A stretch of DNA of 64,000 bases from an uncultured Bacteroidales bacterium (lineage in GTDB: Bacteria > Bacteroidota > Bacteroidia > Bacteroidales > FEN-979), in the NCBI GenBank assembly GCA_903916595.1, contig CAIWXI010000031.1:62001-126000 (forward strand), given 5' to 3'. The notes under the pieces were generated by a model that was not told the DNA's origin, made no database searches, and worked only from the letters and a program-made list of their open reading frames with translations. The position numbers and the translations under genes were made by a program. The number at the start of each line of letters is the position of its first letter. The first letter of the stretch is position 1. Shown here piece after piece: positions 1 to 8,782 of this stretch.

Positions 1-1202
1 GTATGGGCCTGATCGACATACGCCAGTTTCACGGTATCGCCGATGCGGAAATCACCTTTTTCGGTTTTTTCGCTACCCATGATCAGCCTGAAAAGAGTGG
101 TTTTTCCGGCACCGTTAGGACCGATTATCCCAACGATTCCTGCCGGGGGCAGGGCAAAAGTAAGGTTTTCGTAAAGTAGTTTATCTCCAAAGGATTTGGA
201 AACCCCGTTGGCTTCTATTACCAGATTTCCAAGGCGGGGGCCATTGGGAATATATAATTCCAGACGCTCTTCCTTTTCCCTGACATCTTCGCTCAGCATT
301 TTTTCATAAGCGCTCAGACGTGCTTTACCTTTGGCCTGGCGGGCTTTGGGCGACATACGTACCCAGTCCAGTTCTCGTTCGAGCGTCTTCCTGCGACGGC
401 TTTCCTGTTTTTCTTCCATCGCAAGCCGCTTCGATTTCTGGTCGAGCCATGAGGAATAATTTCCCTGCCATGGTATGCCTTCGCCACGGTCAAGCTCAAG
501 AATCCAGCCGGCAACGTTATCGAGGAAATAACGGTCGTGGGTGATAGCAATTACTGTGCCCTTGTATTGCTGCAGATGTTGCTCAAGCCATTGAATCGAT
601 TCGGCATCAAGGTGGTTGGTAGGCTCATCGAGCAGAAGGATATCAGGCTCCTGAAGAAGGAGCCGGCATAAGGCAACCCTGCGGCGTTCACCTCCCGAGA
701 GGACATTTACAGGCATGTTTTCTTCGGGACAGCGAAGGGCGTCCATGGCCCGCTGTAACCTGCTGTCGAGTTCCCATGCATTATGATGATCGAGCAGTTC
801 GGTGAGTTCTCCCTGACGTTCGATAAGCTTATTCATCTCATCATCGCTCATGGGTTCGGCGAACTTCAGGTTAACTTCTTCGTATTCCTTAAGCAGGCTC
901 ACCACTTCATGAACACCTTCTTCCACTACCTGGCGCACGGTCTTTGTCTCATCGATCAGGGGCTCCTGTTCAAGAATCCCCACCGAATAGCCCGGGGAGA
1001 ATACAACCTGGCCCTGGAACGATTTCTCGACACCCGCGATGATCTTCAGAAGTGTTGATTTTCCGGAGCCGTTCAAGCCTATGATGCCGATCTTGGCACC
1101 GTAAAAGAACGACAGGTAGATGTTCTTCAGTACTTGTTTATGGGGTGGAAATATCTTGCTGACACCCACCATCGAGAAAATTATTTTGTGATCGTCGGCC
1201 AT
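1..1202 (-). CDS. ettA: ABC-F ATPase EttA (energy-dependent translational throttle), 3' end outside window
   Basis: The first 400 codons of a soluble tandem-ATPase ABC-F protein are visible; about 155 residues should be missing beyond base 1. The translation starts MADDHKIIFSMVGVSK and shows the first Walker A GLNGSGKST (about residues 42-50), the signature LSGGERRR (about 165), Walker B LLLDEPTNHLD, the linker rich in Arg/Lys with the segment WVRMSPKARQAKGKAR typical of EttA, and the second Walker A GPNGAGKTT (about 360). EttA binds the ribosomal E site and gates the first peptide bond according to the ATP/ADP ratio. The start ATG (1200-1202) follows directly after a heptad repeat, so the mRNA leader would contain that repeat. 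Confidence 0.93.
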   Translation of the reverse strand, partial: MADDHKIIFSMVGVSKIFPPHKQVLKNIYLSFFYGAKIGIIGLNGSGKSTLLKIIAGVEKSFQGQVVFSPGYSVGILEQEPLIDETKTVRQVVEEGVHEVVSLLKEYEEVNLKFAEPMSDDEMNKLIERQGELTELLDHHNAWELDSRLQRAMDALRCPEENMPVNVLSGGERRRVALCRLLLQEPDILLLDEPTNHLDAESIQWLEQHLQQYKGTVIAITHDRYFLDNVAGWILELDRGEGIPWQGNYSSWLDQKSKRLAMEEKQESRRRKTLERELDWVRMSPKARQAKGKARLSAYEKMLSEDVREKEERLELYIPNGPRLGNLVIEANGVSKSFGDKLLYENLTFALPPAGIVGIIGPNGAGKTTLFRLIMGSEKTEKGDFRIGDTVKLAYVDQAH

Positions 1203-1210
1203 ACAATTTA

Positions 1211-1227
1211 CGATTTACGATTTACGA
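1211..1227. repeat. heptad array CGATTTA, about 2.5 copies
   Basis: Period 7 (CGATTTA), in the leader of ettA. The same core recurs at 21201-21228 and, reversed, at 33906-33955. Confidence 0.7.
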
Positions 1228-1235
1228 ATAAATAA

Positions 1236-1267
1236 ATGGTGAAATGGTGAAATGGTGAAATGGTGAA
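1236..1267. repeat. octad array ATGGTGAA, 4 copies
   Basis: Four exact 8-base copies. The same octad or its complement CATTTCAC recurs at 5269, 9451, 17553, 32092 and 46224. Confidence 0.9.
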
Positions 1268-1281
1268 AATCTGCCATCCGC

Positions 1282-1320
1282 CACCCAGTCACCCAGTCAC
1301 CCAGTCACCCAGTCACCCAG
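1282..1320. repeat. octad array CACCCAGT, 4.9 copies
   Basis: Period 8. It abuts the ATGGTGAA array and runs into the 3' end of the glycosyltransferase gene, so the TGA stop (1313-1315) and the last codons of that gene lie in the repeat. Confidence 0.9.
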
Positions 1321-2473
1321 CCATCAGTTTCTCAATCTTCGCTGTTTCTCTTTCCCAGCTGAAATTTTCGTGAACAAAGCGGTGGCCGTTAAGGCCGATT
1401 TCCCTGGCTTTTTCGGGATTATTCAGGAGAAAAAGGATATGTTTCACATATTCATCAGGTGTTTCAGCCACTAAGATATCTTTGCCGGATTCTGCGTTCA
1501 GGGCCTGAAAGGCAAGGGGTGAGGTGATACAGGGAACTTCCATGGCCATAGCTTCGAGCAATTTGTTCTGAAGGCCGGTGCCAATCTGCATAGGGGCAAT
1601 AAATATCTTTGCGCTTGCATAGCATTCGCGCATATCGGGTACCCAGCCGCTGATGTCTACATTGTTCGATTTCAGTACCATCACCCGGATGTTCGGATTG
1701 GCTCCGGCCAGCAAAAGGTGCAGATCCTGTTTGCGTGGGAGAAGCCTGGGTAATATCTGTCCGACGAGGTATTCGGCGCTGTTGATGTTCGGAGGGTATC
1801 CCATATTGCCGGTAAACACCAGGTCGTATTTTTTTTCTCTTACCATGGGACTGAAAAAATCAGTATCCACTCCGTTAGCCACGACCACGATTTTGTTACG
1901 CTCAGGGTGGGGGATAAGATCCCGGTCTGGTTGCGAAATGATGATCTTGTTATCGAAGCGGTCAAATACCATCCGCTCGTAATTCTGAAGCCGGCGATGC
2001 TCAATTTTCAGAAAAGGCCTGAGGTAAAACGGGGAAAGAGCTATCCGCCGGTCAATACCTTTTGAGAAAACATCCTGATAGTCAATCGTTTTCGGAATCG
2101 GAACATCCATTACATATTCCGCGACACGGATCAGCTGGCAGAAGATATGATCTGGTTTGCATTCGCTGATCAGCTTCAGTATCTGTTTTTTTGCTGATGA
2201 ATTATAAAAATAGCCGACCTGCATCGGGCGGCCGCTGAAAAAAGCTTTGATGATATTCAGAAGGATGCTGAACTTCCCGAGATTGATCACATGAACAGCC
2301 TTCACATATTTATTAAGTACGTGCATGGCGTCTTTATGAAGCACGCTGTCGTTGAGTGCACACAGAATTATTTCATGCTGCCGCGAGAGCTGCTTGATCT
2401 GGTGAAATGCCCGGAGTTTGTCACCTTTCTCGGTAGGATAAGGCAGGCGGGGAAGAAGAACAAAGATTCTCAT
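1313..2473 (-). CDS. glycosyltransferase, GT4-like (Stp1/TIGR03087-type)
   Basis: A 386-residue cytoplasmic GT-B enzyme that should move a sugar from a nucleotide donor to a surface glycan. The N-terminus MRIFVLLPRLPYPTEKGDK and the C-terminal donor-site block (EAMAMEVPCITSPLAFQAL) fit the group of transferases named for PEP-CTERM/exosortase loci (TIGR03087). No exosortase is seen here. I choose the ATG at 2473, not the upstream in-frame ATG at 2518, because the family starts at MRIF and a promoter-like TAATTTTG lies just upstream. It is the last gene of the lptG - GT - GT run. Its stop codon falls in a tandem repeat. Confidence 0.8.
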   Translation of the reverse strand: MRIFVLLPRLPYPTEKGDKLRAFHQIKQLSRQHEIILCALNDSVLHKDAMHVLNKYVKAVHVINLGKFSILLNIIKAFFSGRPMQVGYFYNSSAKKQILKLISECKPDHIFCQLIRVAEYVMDVPIPKTIDYQDVFSKGIDRRIALSPFYLRPFLKIEHRRLQNYERMVFDRFDNKIIISQPDRDLIPHPERNKIVVVANGVDTDFFSPMVREKKYDLVFTGNMGYPPNINSAEYLVGQILPRLLPRKQDLHLLLAGANPNIRVMVLKSNNVDISGWVPDMRECYASAKIFIAPMQIGTGLQNKLLEAMAMEVPCITSPLAFQALNAESGKDILVAETPDEYVKHILFLLNNPEKAREIGLNGHRFVHENFSWERETAKIEKLMAG

Positions 2474-2490
2474 GTTTGGTTTGTGGTGGG

Positions 2491-2518
2491 CAAAATTAGG
2501 AAAATCCCCGTTAAGCAA
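2491..2518 (-). promoter_or_regulatory. putative Bacteroidota promoter for the downstream glycosyltransferase
   Basis: On the minus strand TTG (2518-2516), 17 bases, then TAATTTTG (2498-2491). The expected transcript start would leave a leader of about 10 bases before the ATG at 2473. It overlaps the 3' end of the preceding gene. Confidence 0.4.
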
Positions 2519-3707
2519 TGAGATTCACATAAAAAGCTTCCAGTTTTTCTATGATTTTTTTACGGTCATACACTGATTCGATCAGATTTCTGGCTTTGAA
2601 TCCGGTTTTTTGAAGGATCCCGGGATGTTCTATGCAGACGGATATCATTTCGAAAAACTCACAGGCCAGGTCGGCAATAAGAAGATTCTCAGCCCGTGAA
2701 TATTCAATCCCTTCGGCACCAAGTGAGGTTGAAACCACGGTCTTGCCGTAGGCCATTGCCTCAATGATTTTTATCCGGATTCCGCTACCCGAGAACAGGG
2801 GAACGATCATAATATCATTTGCATTAAAAAACGATGCAGCATCTTTAACTTCACCTTCCACAATTACATTTGGCAGAGAAAGACGTTTCATCCAGGCCGG
2901 CATCTCACGTCCGGCAATATGAAATTTAAGTAAAGGATAACTTTTATGGAGATCGGTCCATACATTCTGAAGAAACCAGAGTACCCCCTCCTGGTTCGGG
3001 ATCCAGTTCATGGCCCCTATTATAAATATTGTGGGATTATTGTTGATCTTTCCGTTTAACTGGTAATCGGCAGGGTTAATGCCGAATGGAATTGCAATAA
3101 CAGGTTTTTCGCTGTGGCGCATGAAAAACTCAGCATCTTTTCCGGTAATCGCCGCAACTCCGTCTACCATATCAGGCACCGTAATCTCAAACATTTTCAG
3201 CGTTCTGGCGAGATGATTGATATACCGTTTTTTTAATGGATTGGATGAATTTTTTGCTATTCTTTCCCAGATAAGATGCTCGATGTTATGGGCTCTGAGA
3301 ACAATTTTTGCTTTTGAATAACGGCGGATGACGTTAATGTAAGAAGCCATCGGCAGGGTTTCAAGCTGAACAATATCGTATTCCGATTCCTGTAATACTT
3401 CCCTCAGCCGTTCAGAGAATGAAGCGGAAACGAATCGCTGAACGTGGTATGAATGGCTTGTGAACAGGTTTGTAAAAGCCGGAATTACTTTCACCCTGAG
3501 GTCGACATCAATCAGCTCAATCCCCGTTTTTTCGCGGTAAGAAGCCGGGATATCGGCAATTTTTATATTGTACTTAAACGAATTGACTGCCAACACTTTT
3601 ACAGAATGCCCTGCCTCAATCATCCCTTCAATGAGCATATTCATTGCAATAGGACCTCCTTCTTTGGGTGGCCAGGGCGATTTATTGCAAAGGAATAATA
3701 TCCTCAT
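2511..3707 (-). CDS. glycosyltransferase family 4
   Basis: A 398-residue GT-B glycosyltransferase. The N-terminal Rossmann start is MRILFLCNKSPWPPKEGGP, and the C-terminal donor domain contains FIIGAMNWIPNQEG and the acidic motif IKIIEAMAYGKTVVSTSLGAEGI. The ATG at 3707 overlaps the lptG stop codon as ATGA, so translation is probably coupled; a longer frame upstream lies inside lptG. Acceptor and donor sugars cannot be read from the sequence. The neighbouring LPS export permease suggests work on lipopolysaccharide or another surface glycan. Confidence 0.82.
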   Translation of the reverse strand: MRILFLCNKSPWPPKEGGPIAMNMLIEGMIEAGHSVKVLAVNSFKYNIKIADIPASYREKTGIELIDVDLRVKVIPAFTNLFTSHSYHVQRFVSASFSERLREVLQESEYDIVQLETLPMASYINVIRRYSKAKIVLRAHNIEHLIWERIAKNSSNPLKKRYINHLARTLKMFEITVPDMVDGVAAITGKDAEFFMRHSEKPVIAIPFGINPADYQLNGKINNNPTIFIIGAMNWIPNQEGVLWFLQNVWTDLHKSYPLLKFHIAGREMPAWMKRLSLPNVIVEGEVKDAASFFNANDIMIVPLFSGSGIRIKIIEAMAYGKTVVSTSLGAEGIEYSRAENLLIADLACEFFEMISVCIEHPGILQKTGFKARNLIESVYDRKKIIEKLEAFYVNLIA

Positions 3708-5170
3708 AACCCTTCCCTGGTTTGGATGTGGAATATCTTCTGGAAAAATTTTATCCAACTTTCAACATCGAGCAATGAAGCGTCGTTGGTAGCTTTACGG
3801 GTAAGAAAAGCGCCTATAGGCAAGAGTACTGCAGAAGCCAGCCACATTCCCTGCCATACCGGGACCTGGCCTTCAGCAGCATATTTTTCGCCTGTAAATG
3901 AGATGACCCAGTAGAGAATGAAGAAAACGGTGGAGATTACCGCGGGCATGCCCAAACCGCCTTTCCGGATGATGGCACCCAGGGGGGCTCCGATGAAAAA
4001 CAGAAGGAAGCAGGCGATAGAGAAGGTAAATTTTTTATGGAACACGATCAGGTGCCGGAACACGAGTTTTTCTTTGTTCTCGAAATTTTCACCGGAAACA
4101 CTCACGTTTTCTCTTACGGAATTTGCAGCATTATAAGCAGTGTTTATAATAGTAGCCCGGTCATTAGGTTCAAAACTGCACAAGATGTTACTGGCATAAA
4201 AAGCTTTGGTTTTACGGGCCGCGGAATTGCCGGCTGCCGGGCGAATATTTGCAGTATGCAGAGTATCGCGGCCGGTAAGAGCCATGAAATTGTTGGACAG
4301 GTTATCGGCAGAGACTTTTCTTTCTCTTTGAATTTCCAGACGGATAGAGTCGATTGAGAAACGAAGCTGACTGATGTTAAGCATCTCGTAGTTTTTTTTA
4401 AAAAGATTCTCATCAGTACGGGTTAGCTGTAATCCCGAAAGATCGAACATTTGGTACTGTTCAATGAATTTTGTACGCTGGAAAGGCCTGGTTAACTCAT
4501 TTCTGCGCAAATCAATACGTTCTTCGTAATTATACCCGTTATAGAGTCTGAAAACAAGAAAACGTTTATCGGCGCTCAGTTCCATCCTGCCCCATTCTGC
4601 AACACTCAGAGAGACATTGCCCATGTGTTTGGTGTGGTCATATACCATCACGTCGCGGATGGTGTTCCCATCGGCATCTTTTTTTCCTACCCTGATCACA
4701 AACCCATCGATCCCGTTATAAAAAACCCCTTCCCTGAGATTGAATGCAAGTTTCTTTTCCCTAACATCATACAATAAAGAAAGGAACTTAAGATTGGCTT
4801 TGGGCAGGATCACATCCGCAAAATAAAAAGCAAGAGCAGAAATCAGCATCGATACGATGATCAATGGCCGCATGATGCGGAATAAGCTGATGCCGGCGGC
4901 TTTCATGGTAACAAGTTCGTAATGTTCTCCGAGGTTTCCAAAGGTCATAAGTGAAGACAACAGGATGGCGAGAGGAAGCGCCATCGGGACAAAAGTGGAA
5001 GATGCGAAGAAAAGAAGTTTCAGGATGATGTACCATTCGAGGCCTTTGCCCACAAGGTCATCGATATACTTCCATAAAAACTGCATGAGAAGAATGAACA
5101 GGGCAATGAAGAACGTCATGATGAGGGGCCCCAGATAAGATTTTAATGTGAACCAGTCGAGTCTTTTCAT
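3704..5170 (-). CDS. lptG: LptG/LptF-family lipopolysaccharide export permease (YjgP/YjgQ)
   Basis: A 488-residue inner-membrane protein. A first membrane segment follows MKRLDWFTLKSYLGP, two more hydrophobic segments lie in the first 110 residues, then comes a long periplasmic stretch (about 130-390), and three hydrophobic segments close the protein. This is the plan of the permeases that, with the LptB ATPase, pull LPS out of the inner membrane. The periplasmic part is longer than in Proteobacteria, as is common in Bacteroidota. I prefer the ATG at 5170 (MKRLDW) over 5179; both lie downstream of TATCTTTG. The 3' end overlaps the next glycosyltransferase by ATGA. Confidence 0.85.
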   Translation of the reverse strand: MKRLDWFTLKSYLGPLIMTFFIALFILLMQFLWKYIDDLVGKGLEWYIILKLLFFASSTFVPMALPLAILLSSLMTFGNLGEHYELVTMKAAGISLFRIMRPLIIVSMLISALAFYFADVILPKANLKFLSLLYDVREKKLAFNLREGVFYNGIDGFVIRVGKKDADGNTIRDVMVYDHTKHMGNVSLSVAEWGRMELSADKRFLVFRLYNGYNYEERIDLRRNELTRPFQRTKFIEQYQMFDLSGLQLTRTDENLFKKNYEMLNISQLRFSIDSIRLEIQRERKVSADNLSNNFMALTGRDTLHTANIRPAAGNSAARKTKAFYASNILCSFEPNDRATIINTAYNAANSVRENVSVSGENFENKEKLVFRHLIVFHKKFTFSIACFLLFFIGAPLGAIIRKGGLGMPAVISTVFFILYWVISFTGEKYAAEGQVPVWQGMWLASAVLLPIGAFLTRKATNDASLLDVESWIKFFQKIFHIQTREGL

Positions 5171-5187
5171 GACGTACATTTGCAGGA

Positions 5188-5195
5188 CAAAGATA
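5188..5195 (-). promoter_or_regulatory. -7 element TATCTTTG upstream of lptG
   Basis: Matches TAnnTTTG on the minus strand, 18 bases before the ATG at 5170. No clear TTG is found at the -33 distance. Confidence 0.35.
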
Positions 5196-5200
5196 GGAAA

Positions 5201-5256
5201 GATAACAGATATCAGATAACTGATAACAGATAACAGATGTCAGATATCCGATAAAT
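5201..5256. repeat. GAT-anchored heptad array, 8 copies
   Basis: Eight consecutive 7-base units all start with GAT (GATAACA, GATATCA, GATAACT, GATAACA, and so on) while the last four bases vary. It lies between the lptG promoter and the octad array at 5269. Confidence 0.8.
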
Positions 5257-5268
5257 TATTAATTTCGC

Positions 5269-5352
5269 CATTTCACCATTTCACCATTTCACCATTTCAC
5301 CATTTCACCATTTCACCATTTCACCATTTCACCATTTCACCATTTCACCATT
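5269..5352. repeat. octad array CATTTCAC, 10.5 copies
   Basis: Ten exact 8-base copies plus a half copy, ending 7 bases before the ATG of the next gene. It is the longest pure array in the window. Confidence 0.95.
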
Positions 5353-5359
5353 TATTTTT

Positions 5360-6556
5360 ATGCTCCTAACTGAAGTTACCGACAAAAAATCCCGCCGTAT
5401 TTTTCTCGATATGGTTGAGACCATATACCGGGGCGATCCCTATTATGTACGGCCGCTGGACCAGGAGATCGAAAGGGTGTTCAATCCCGAAACAAACAGT
5501 TTTTTTCTGCATGGTGAAGCTGTTCGCTGGATCCTTAAGGATGATAACGGAAAGGTGATCGGCAGAGTGGCAGCTTTCATCAATAAAAGAAAAGCCTTTA
5601 CTTTTCAGCAGCCTACCGGGGGGATGGGTTTTTTTGAGGTGATCAACAATAAAGAAGCGGCAAACCTTCTGTTCAATACCTGCAGGGACTGGCTTGCAGC
5701 AAGAGGCATGGAGGCTATGGATGGGCCTATCAACTTCGGCGAGAACGATGTCTTCTGGGGTTTGCTGGTCGAAGGTTTCATGCACCCCGGAATAGGGATG
5801 AATTATAATCCGCCGTATTATAAAGAGTTCTTCGAATCGTATGGGTTTAAATTCTATTTCGAGCAAATATCGAACCATCTTGACCTTACCAAGAACTTCC
5901 CTGATCGCTTCTGGAAAATTGCCGAATGGGCGATGAGAAAAAAAGAGTTGACGTTCCGGCACTTTGAATTCTCCCTTCAGGAAAAGTTTATGAACGATAT
6001 GAAGGAGGTGTACGATGATGCCTGGAAGTTTCACGAAAATTACACCCCCCTCGACAAGGCTACCATGATCAAAGGGATTGAAAAAGCAAAACCTTTCATG
6101 GACCCTGAACTCATCTGGTTTGCCTATTATGAAGATGAACCTGTGGCCTTTCTGGTGCATTTCCCCGATGTGAACCAGATTATTAAGCACCTTCACGGTA
6201 AACTCCACCTGTTTAATAAGCTGAAATTTTTATGGCTGAAATACCGTAAGACCATGACCCGCACCAGGATCGTTATCATGGGTGTAAAGCCTAAATATCA
6301 ACGATTTGGCGTAGAATCCGGGATCTTTTTTTATCTCGATAAGGTGATGAAAAAAAACCCCCATATTACCGAAGTAGAATTGGGCTGGGTAGGTGATTTC
6401 AATCCGAAAATGAGGGCCTTGCATGAATCAGTTGGGGCAGTATTTGCCAAGAGGCATGTTACTTACCGCAAACTCTTTAATGAAACCGTTGAATTTCAGC
6501 GTTCCACGATTATACCTGTTGACACAAAAGACAGAGTAATCAAGGGAGGGGAATAA
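5360..6556 (+). CDS. GNAT-fold acetyltransferase-like protein
   Basis: A 398-residue soluble protein of a type widespread in Bacteroidota and usually labelled GNAT-like. Segments such as GKVIGRVAAFINKRK (about 65-80), the glycine-rich GGMGFFEV (about 87-95) and a second half with RIVIMGVKPKYQRFGVESGIF (about 308-328) resemble the beta4-alpha3 acetyl-CoA region R/Q-x-x-G-x-G/A of GNAT enzymes, here with QRFGVES. The substrate is unknown. It starts at the ATG at 5360, immediately after the octad array, so the array must form most of the leader. No operon partner is apparent. Confidence 0.65.
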   Translation: MLLTEVTDKKSRRIFLDMVETIYRGDPYYVRPLDQEIERVFNPETNSFFLHGEAVRWILKDDNGKVIGRVAAFINKRKAFTFQQPTGGMGFFEVINNKEAANLLFNTCRDWLAARGMEAMDGPINFGENDVFWGLLVEGFMHPGIGMNYNPPYYKEFFESYGFKFYFEQISNHLDLTKNFPDRFWKIAEWAMRKKELTFRHFEFSLQEKFMNDMKEVYDDAWKFHENYTPLDKATMIKGIEKAKPFMDPELIWFAYYEDEPVAFLVHFPDVNQIIKHLHGKLHLFNKLKFLWLKYRKTMTRTRIVIMGVKPKYQRFGVESGIFFYLDKVMKKNPHITEVELGWVGDFNPKMRALHESVGAVFAKRHVTYRKLFNETVEFQRSTIIPVDTKDRVIKGGE

Positions 6557-6583
6557 TAATTTCATTAAAATTTCTGAAAAAAA

Positions 6584-6614
6584 TTGCAGATTCACCTGAT
6601 TTAGTTTATTTTTG
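6584..6614 (+). promoter_or_regulatory. Bacteroidota promoter, TTG-N20-TATTTTTG
   Basis: A complete consensus promoter (TTG at 6584-6586, TATTTTTG at 6607-6614), 63 bases before the ATG of the T9SS cargo gene. With the terminator at 8736 it defines a single-gene transcript. Confidence 0.6.
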
Positions 6615-6677
6615 TTATTTCAAAACCAGAAAGAAATTTAGTATCAATCCTGAAATGTTAAACCCAAAATTCGAACA

Positions 6678-8717
6678 ATGAAGAAAGTTCTACTTTTAGG
6701 CGTAGCCCTTATCATAGGGCTGGCCGTAATTTCACAGGCTCAGTTCAGAGGTAACGTTACCTCGTATAAGGCTTTCGACAAAAAAGCCATTTCAGTTGAC
6801 CCTGTTACTTCCACTCAGGGATCATCTGTTATTACACCACTTCCCAATCAGACAAAATCTGCGAACGTGGTTACCATTCTTACGCTCGGTACTTCTGCCA
6901 ACGGTCTTGGCTGGGGTTATGGCGGAGGCCAGAGAGATCACCTTTGGGCCGACAATAACCTGAAAGCTGTTGCTCAGGCACACCGTATGGGCCCCGGAGC
7001 AACTCCTCCGAGCTTCTCTGGTTACCTTGCCATGGACCATGCAGCCAATTATGGCGCTACTGCAGCCGATTGGTCTGTTAACTACCAGGTTTATGCTGCC
7101 ACCATGAATTCAGGCGGTACCTATTATGCCGACGCAGCCCGTTATCCTCTTGGAGCTATTTACAATCCTGCCGGTAACACAACTCCGTCAAACTCATACC
7201 TCTGTTATTTTGCTGCCAACCTCTCTGATCTTACCTACTCATGGGGTGGTTACAGCTACGGTCGTTCAAAATGGGGTACCCAGAGTGATACCACCAAACA
7301 TCTGAGCTGGTACAGCCCTCCTCCCAGACGTTATATTCCTGACGGTTATACAATTACTGCTGCAGGTACAGCTATTGCACTTGACATTCAATATGATCAG
7401 GTTACCACTACTGTTGCTGAAGGTCTCTATTTGTCAACCGGTACATGGAATAGTGCGACCAATGATTATGATTATGCATTCAGTACTCTTGCACTGGATT
7501 CACCCTATGCTGTCAATCCCAATTCACCTCATTGCCAGGGAGACCCCAGTGGAGAACATCTTTGGATCGGTCTGATTGGTAACAACGGCGGAGCTACCCC
7601 GGTATTTGATTCCACCTATTATCCTATTTTCTTCCATTCTACCGATGATGGTGCAACATGGAGCAATCCGATTCCTGTAACTCTCGACGGCCCGAACGGA
7701 ATTCCTGCTATCAAGAATTATATCTCCGACGCAAGGCTTGCAACAGTGTATGCCGGCACTCCTCCCCCCAGGGATGAGATCGCCTATACAACTTGTTTTG
7801 ACGGCGATGTTACTGTTGATAAATGGGGTAACCCTCACATGGTTGTAGGTATTGCCTTTCCCGGTGGTGGATTTTCCGTTGTCTCTCCCGATGGTGCAAA
7901 CTCACCCAAATTTGACAGTACCATGGCCATTTTTGATATTTTCTCAACCGACCTTGGCACTACCTGGTGTGGTCGTATGATCGGAATTACCAAGCGTTTC
8001 CGCGGACTTTTCCCCTCCGCCACCTATCCTGAAGACCTTCGTTCAAATATTTCAAGGAATTCAACTGGTGATAAGATTTTTTACACCTGGAATGATACCT
8101 GGGTAGCCTCTGCTACAGATAACAGTTCACCTGATATTTTTGCCCGTGGATGGGATCTCATCGCTAATAAACTAACAAACAACAGCGGTCAGGATGCAGG
8201 TACAAATGCTACCTATTTATCAGACGTTACACAGAATGCAGTGGCTGGCGATCAGGCACAGATGACCCTCACAAAACCTGACGGATCAAATCTTATCCCG
8301 ATGGTTTGCGAATCATTGGTTGGAAATGACATGGCTCAGGCTGTTACATTTAAATATGTTTCCGACTTTAGCTATGCCCAGTCTGCCTTTACTATCAATG
8401 CCGCTGGTCCGGTTTGGGGAAGTGATTGCAGTTTCCCTGTTGGAATTAACGAACCGGTTGCTGCTGCTTCATTGACTGCTTCAGTATACCCGAACCCTGT
8501 AAGGGGTATTGCTTCTGTAAAAGTTACTGTTCCCCAGAAGGGCGCTGTTACTATTCAGCTTACCAACCTCGTTGGCCAGACTGTTATGAGCCTGAACAGG
8601 ACTATCGAAAGCTCAGATACATTCAGCCTGGATGCTTCCCAGCTCACTGCTGGTGTATATTTCTACACCGTGAAACAGGGCAGCCAGAAAGTTACCGGAA
8701 AGATTATTGTTGAATAA
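6678..8717 (+). CDS. secreted protein with T9SS type A sorting domain and BNR-like repeats
   Basis: A 679-residue exported protein. Residues 1-22 form a signal peptide ending SQAQ. The middle carries sialidase-like Asp-box motifs (STDDGATWSNP near 325, STDLGTTW near 430), which mark a beta-propeller but not by themselves a glycosidase. Residues from about 605 form the Por secretion domain with YPNPVRG and a C-terminal KQGSQKVTGKIIVE, so it should cross the outer membrane by type IX secretion and be anchored or released. No catalytic residues can be assigned. It stands alone between a strong promoter and a strong terminator, and many codons end in T or C, both fitting high expression. Confidence 0.8.
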   Translation: MKKVLLLGVALIIGLAVISQAQFRGNVTSYKAFDKKAISVDPVTSTQGSSVITPLPNQTKSANVVTILTLGTSANGLGWGYGGGQRDHLWADNNLKAVAQAHRMGPGATPPSFSGYLAMDHAANYGATAADWSVNYQVYAATMNSGGTYYADAARYPLGAIYNPAGNTTPSNSYLCYFAANLSDLTYSWGGYSYGRSKWGTQSDTTKHLSWYSPPPRRYIPDGYTITAAGTAIALDIQYDQVTTTVAEGLYLSTGTWNSATNDYDYAFSTLALDSPYAVNPNSPHCQGDPSGEHLWIGLIGNNGGATPVFDSTYYPIFFHSTDDGATWSNPIPVTLDGPNGIPAIKNYISDARLATVYAGTPPPRDEIAYTTCFDGDVTVDKWGNPHMVVGIAFPGGGFSVVSPDGANSPKFDSTMAIFDIFSTDLGTTWCGRMIGITKRFRGLFPSATYPEDLRSNISRNSTGDKIFYTWNDTWVASATDNSSPDIFARGWDLIANKLTNNSGQDAGTNATYLSDVTQNAVAGDQAQMTLTKPDGSNLIPMVCESLVGNDMAQAVTFKYVSDFSYAQSAFTINAAGPVWGSDCSFPVGINEPVAAASLTASVYPNPVRGIASVKVTVPQKGAVTIQLTNLVGQTVMSLNRTIESSDTFSLDASQLTAGVYFYTVKQGSQKVTGKIIVE

Positions 8718-8735
8718 TCTCTCCCTGATTAATCG

Positions 8736-8770
8736 AAAAAGAGGTTGCCCATCGGGCAACCTCTTTTTTT
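8736..8770 (+). terminator. rho-independent terminator
   Basis: A perfect stem GAGGTTGCCC / GGGCAACCTC with loop ATC, preceded by A5 and followed by T7. It ends the transcript of the T9SS cargo just before ccmB. Confidence 0.92.
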
Positions 8771-8782
8771 AATGTATAAACT

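Noticed and set aside
2474..2518. Longer N-terminus of the glycosyltransferase (start 2518)
   Set aside because: The extra 15 residues lack family resemblance and overlap the upstream gene and the promoter-like box.
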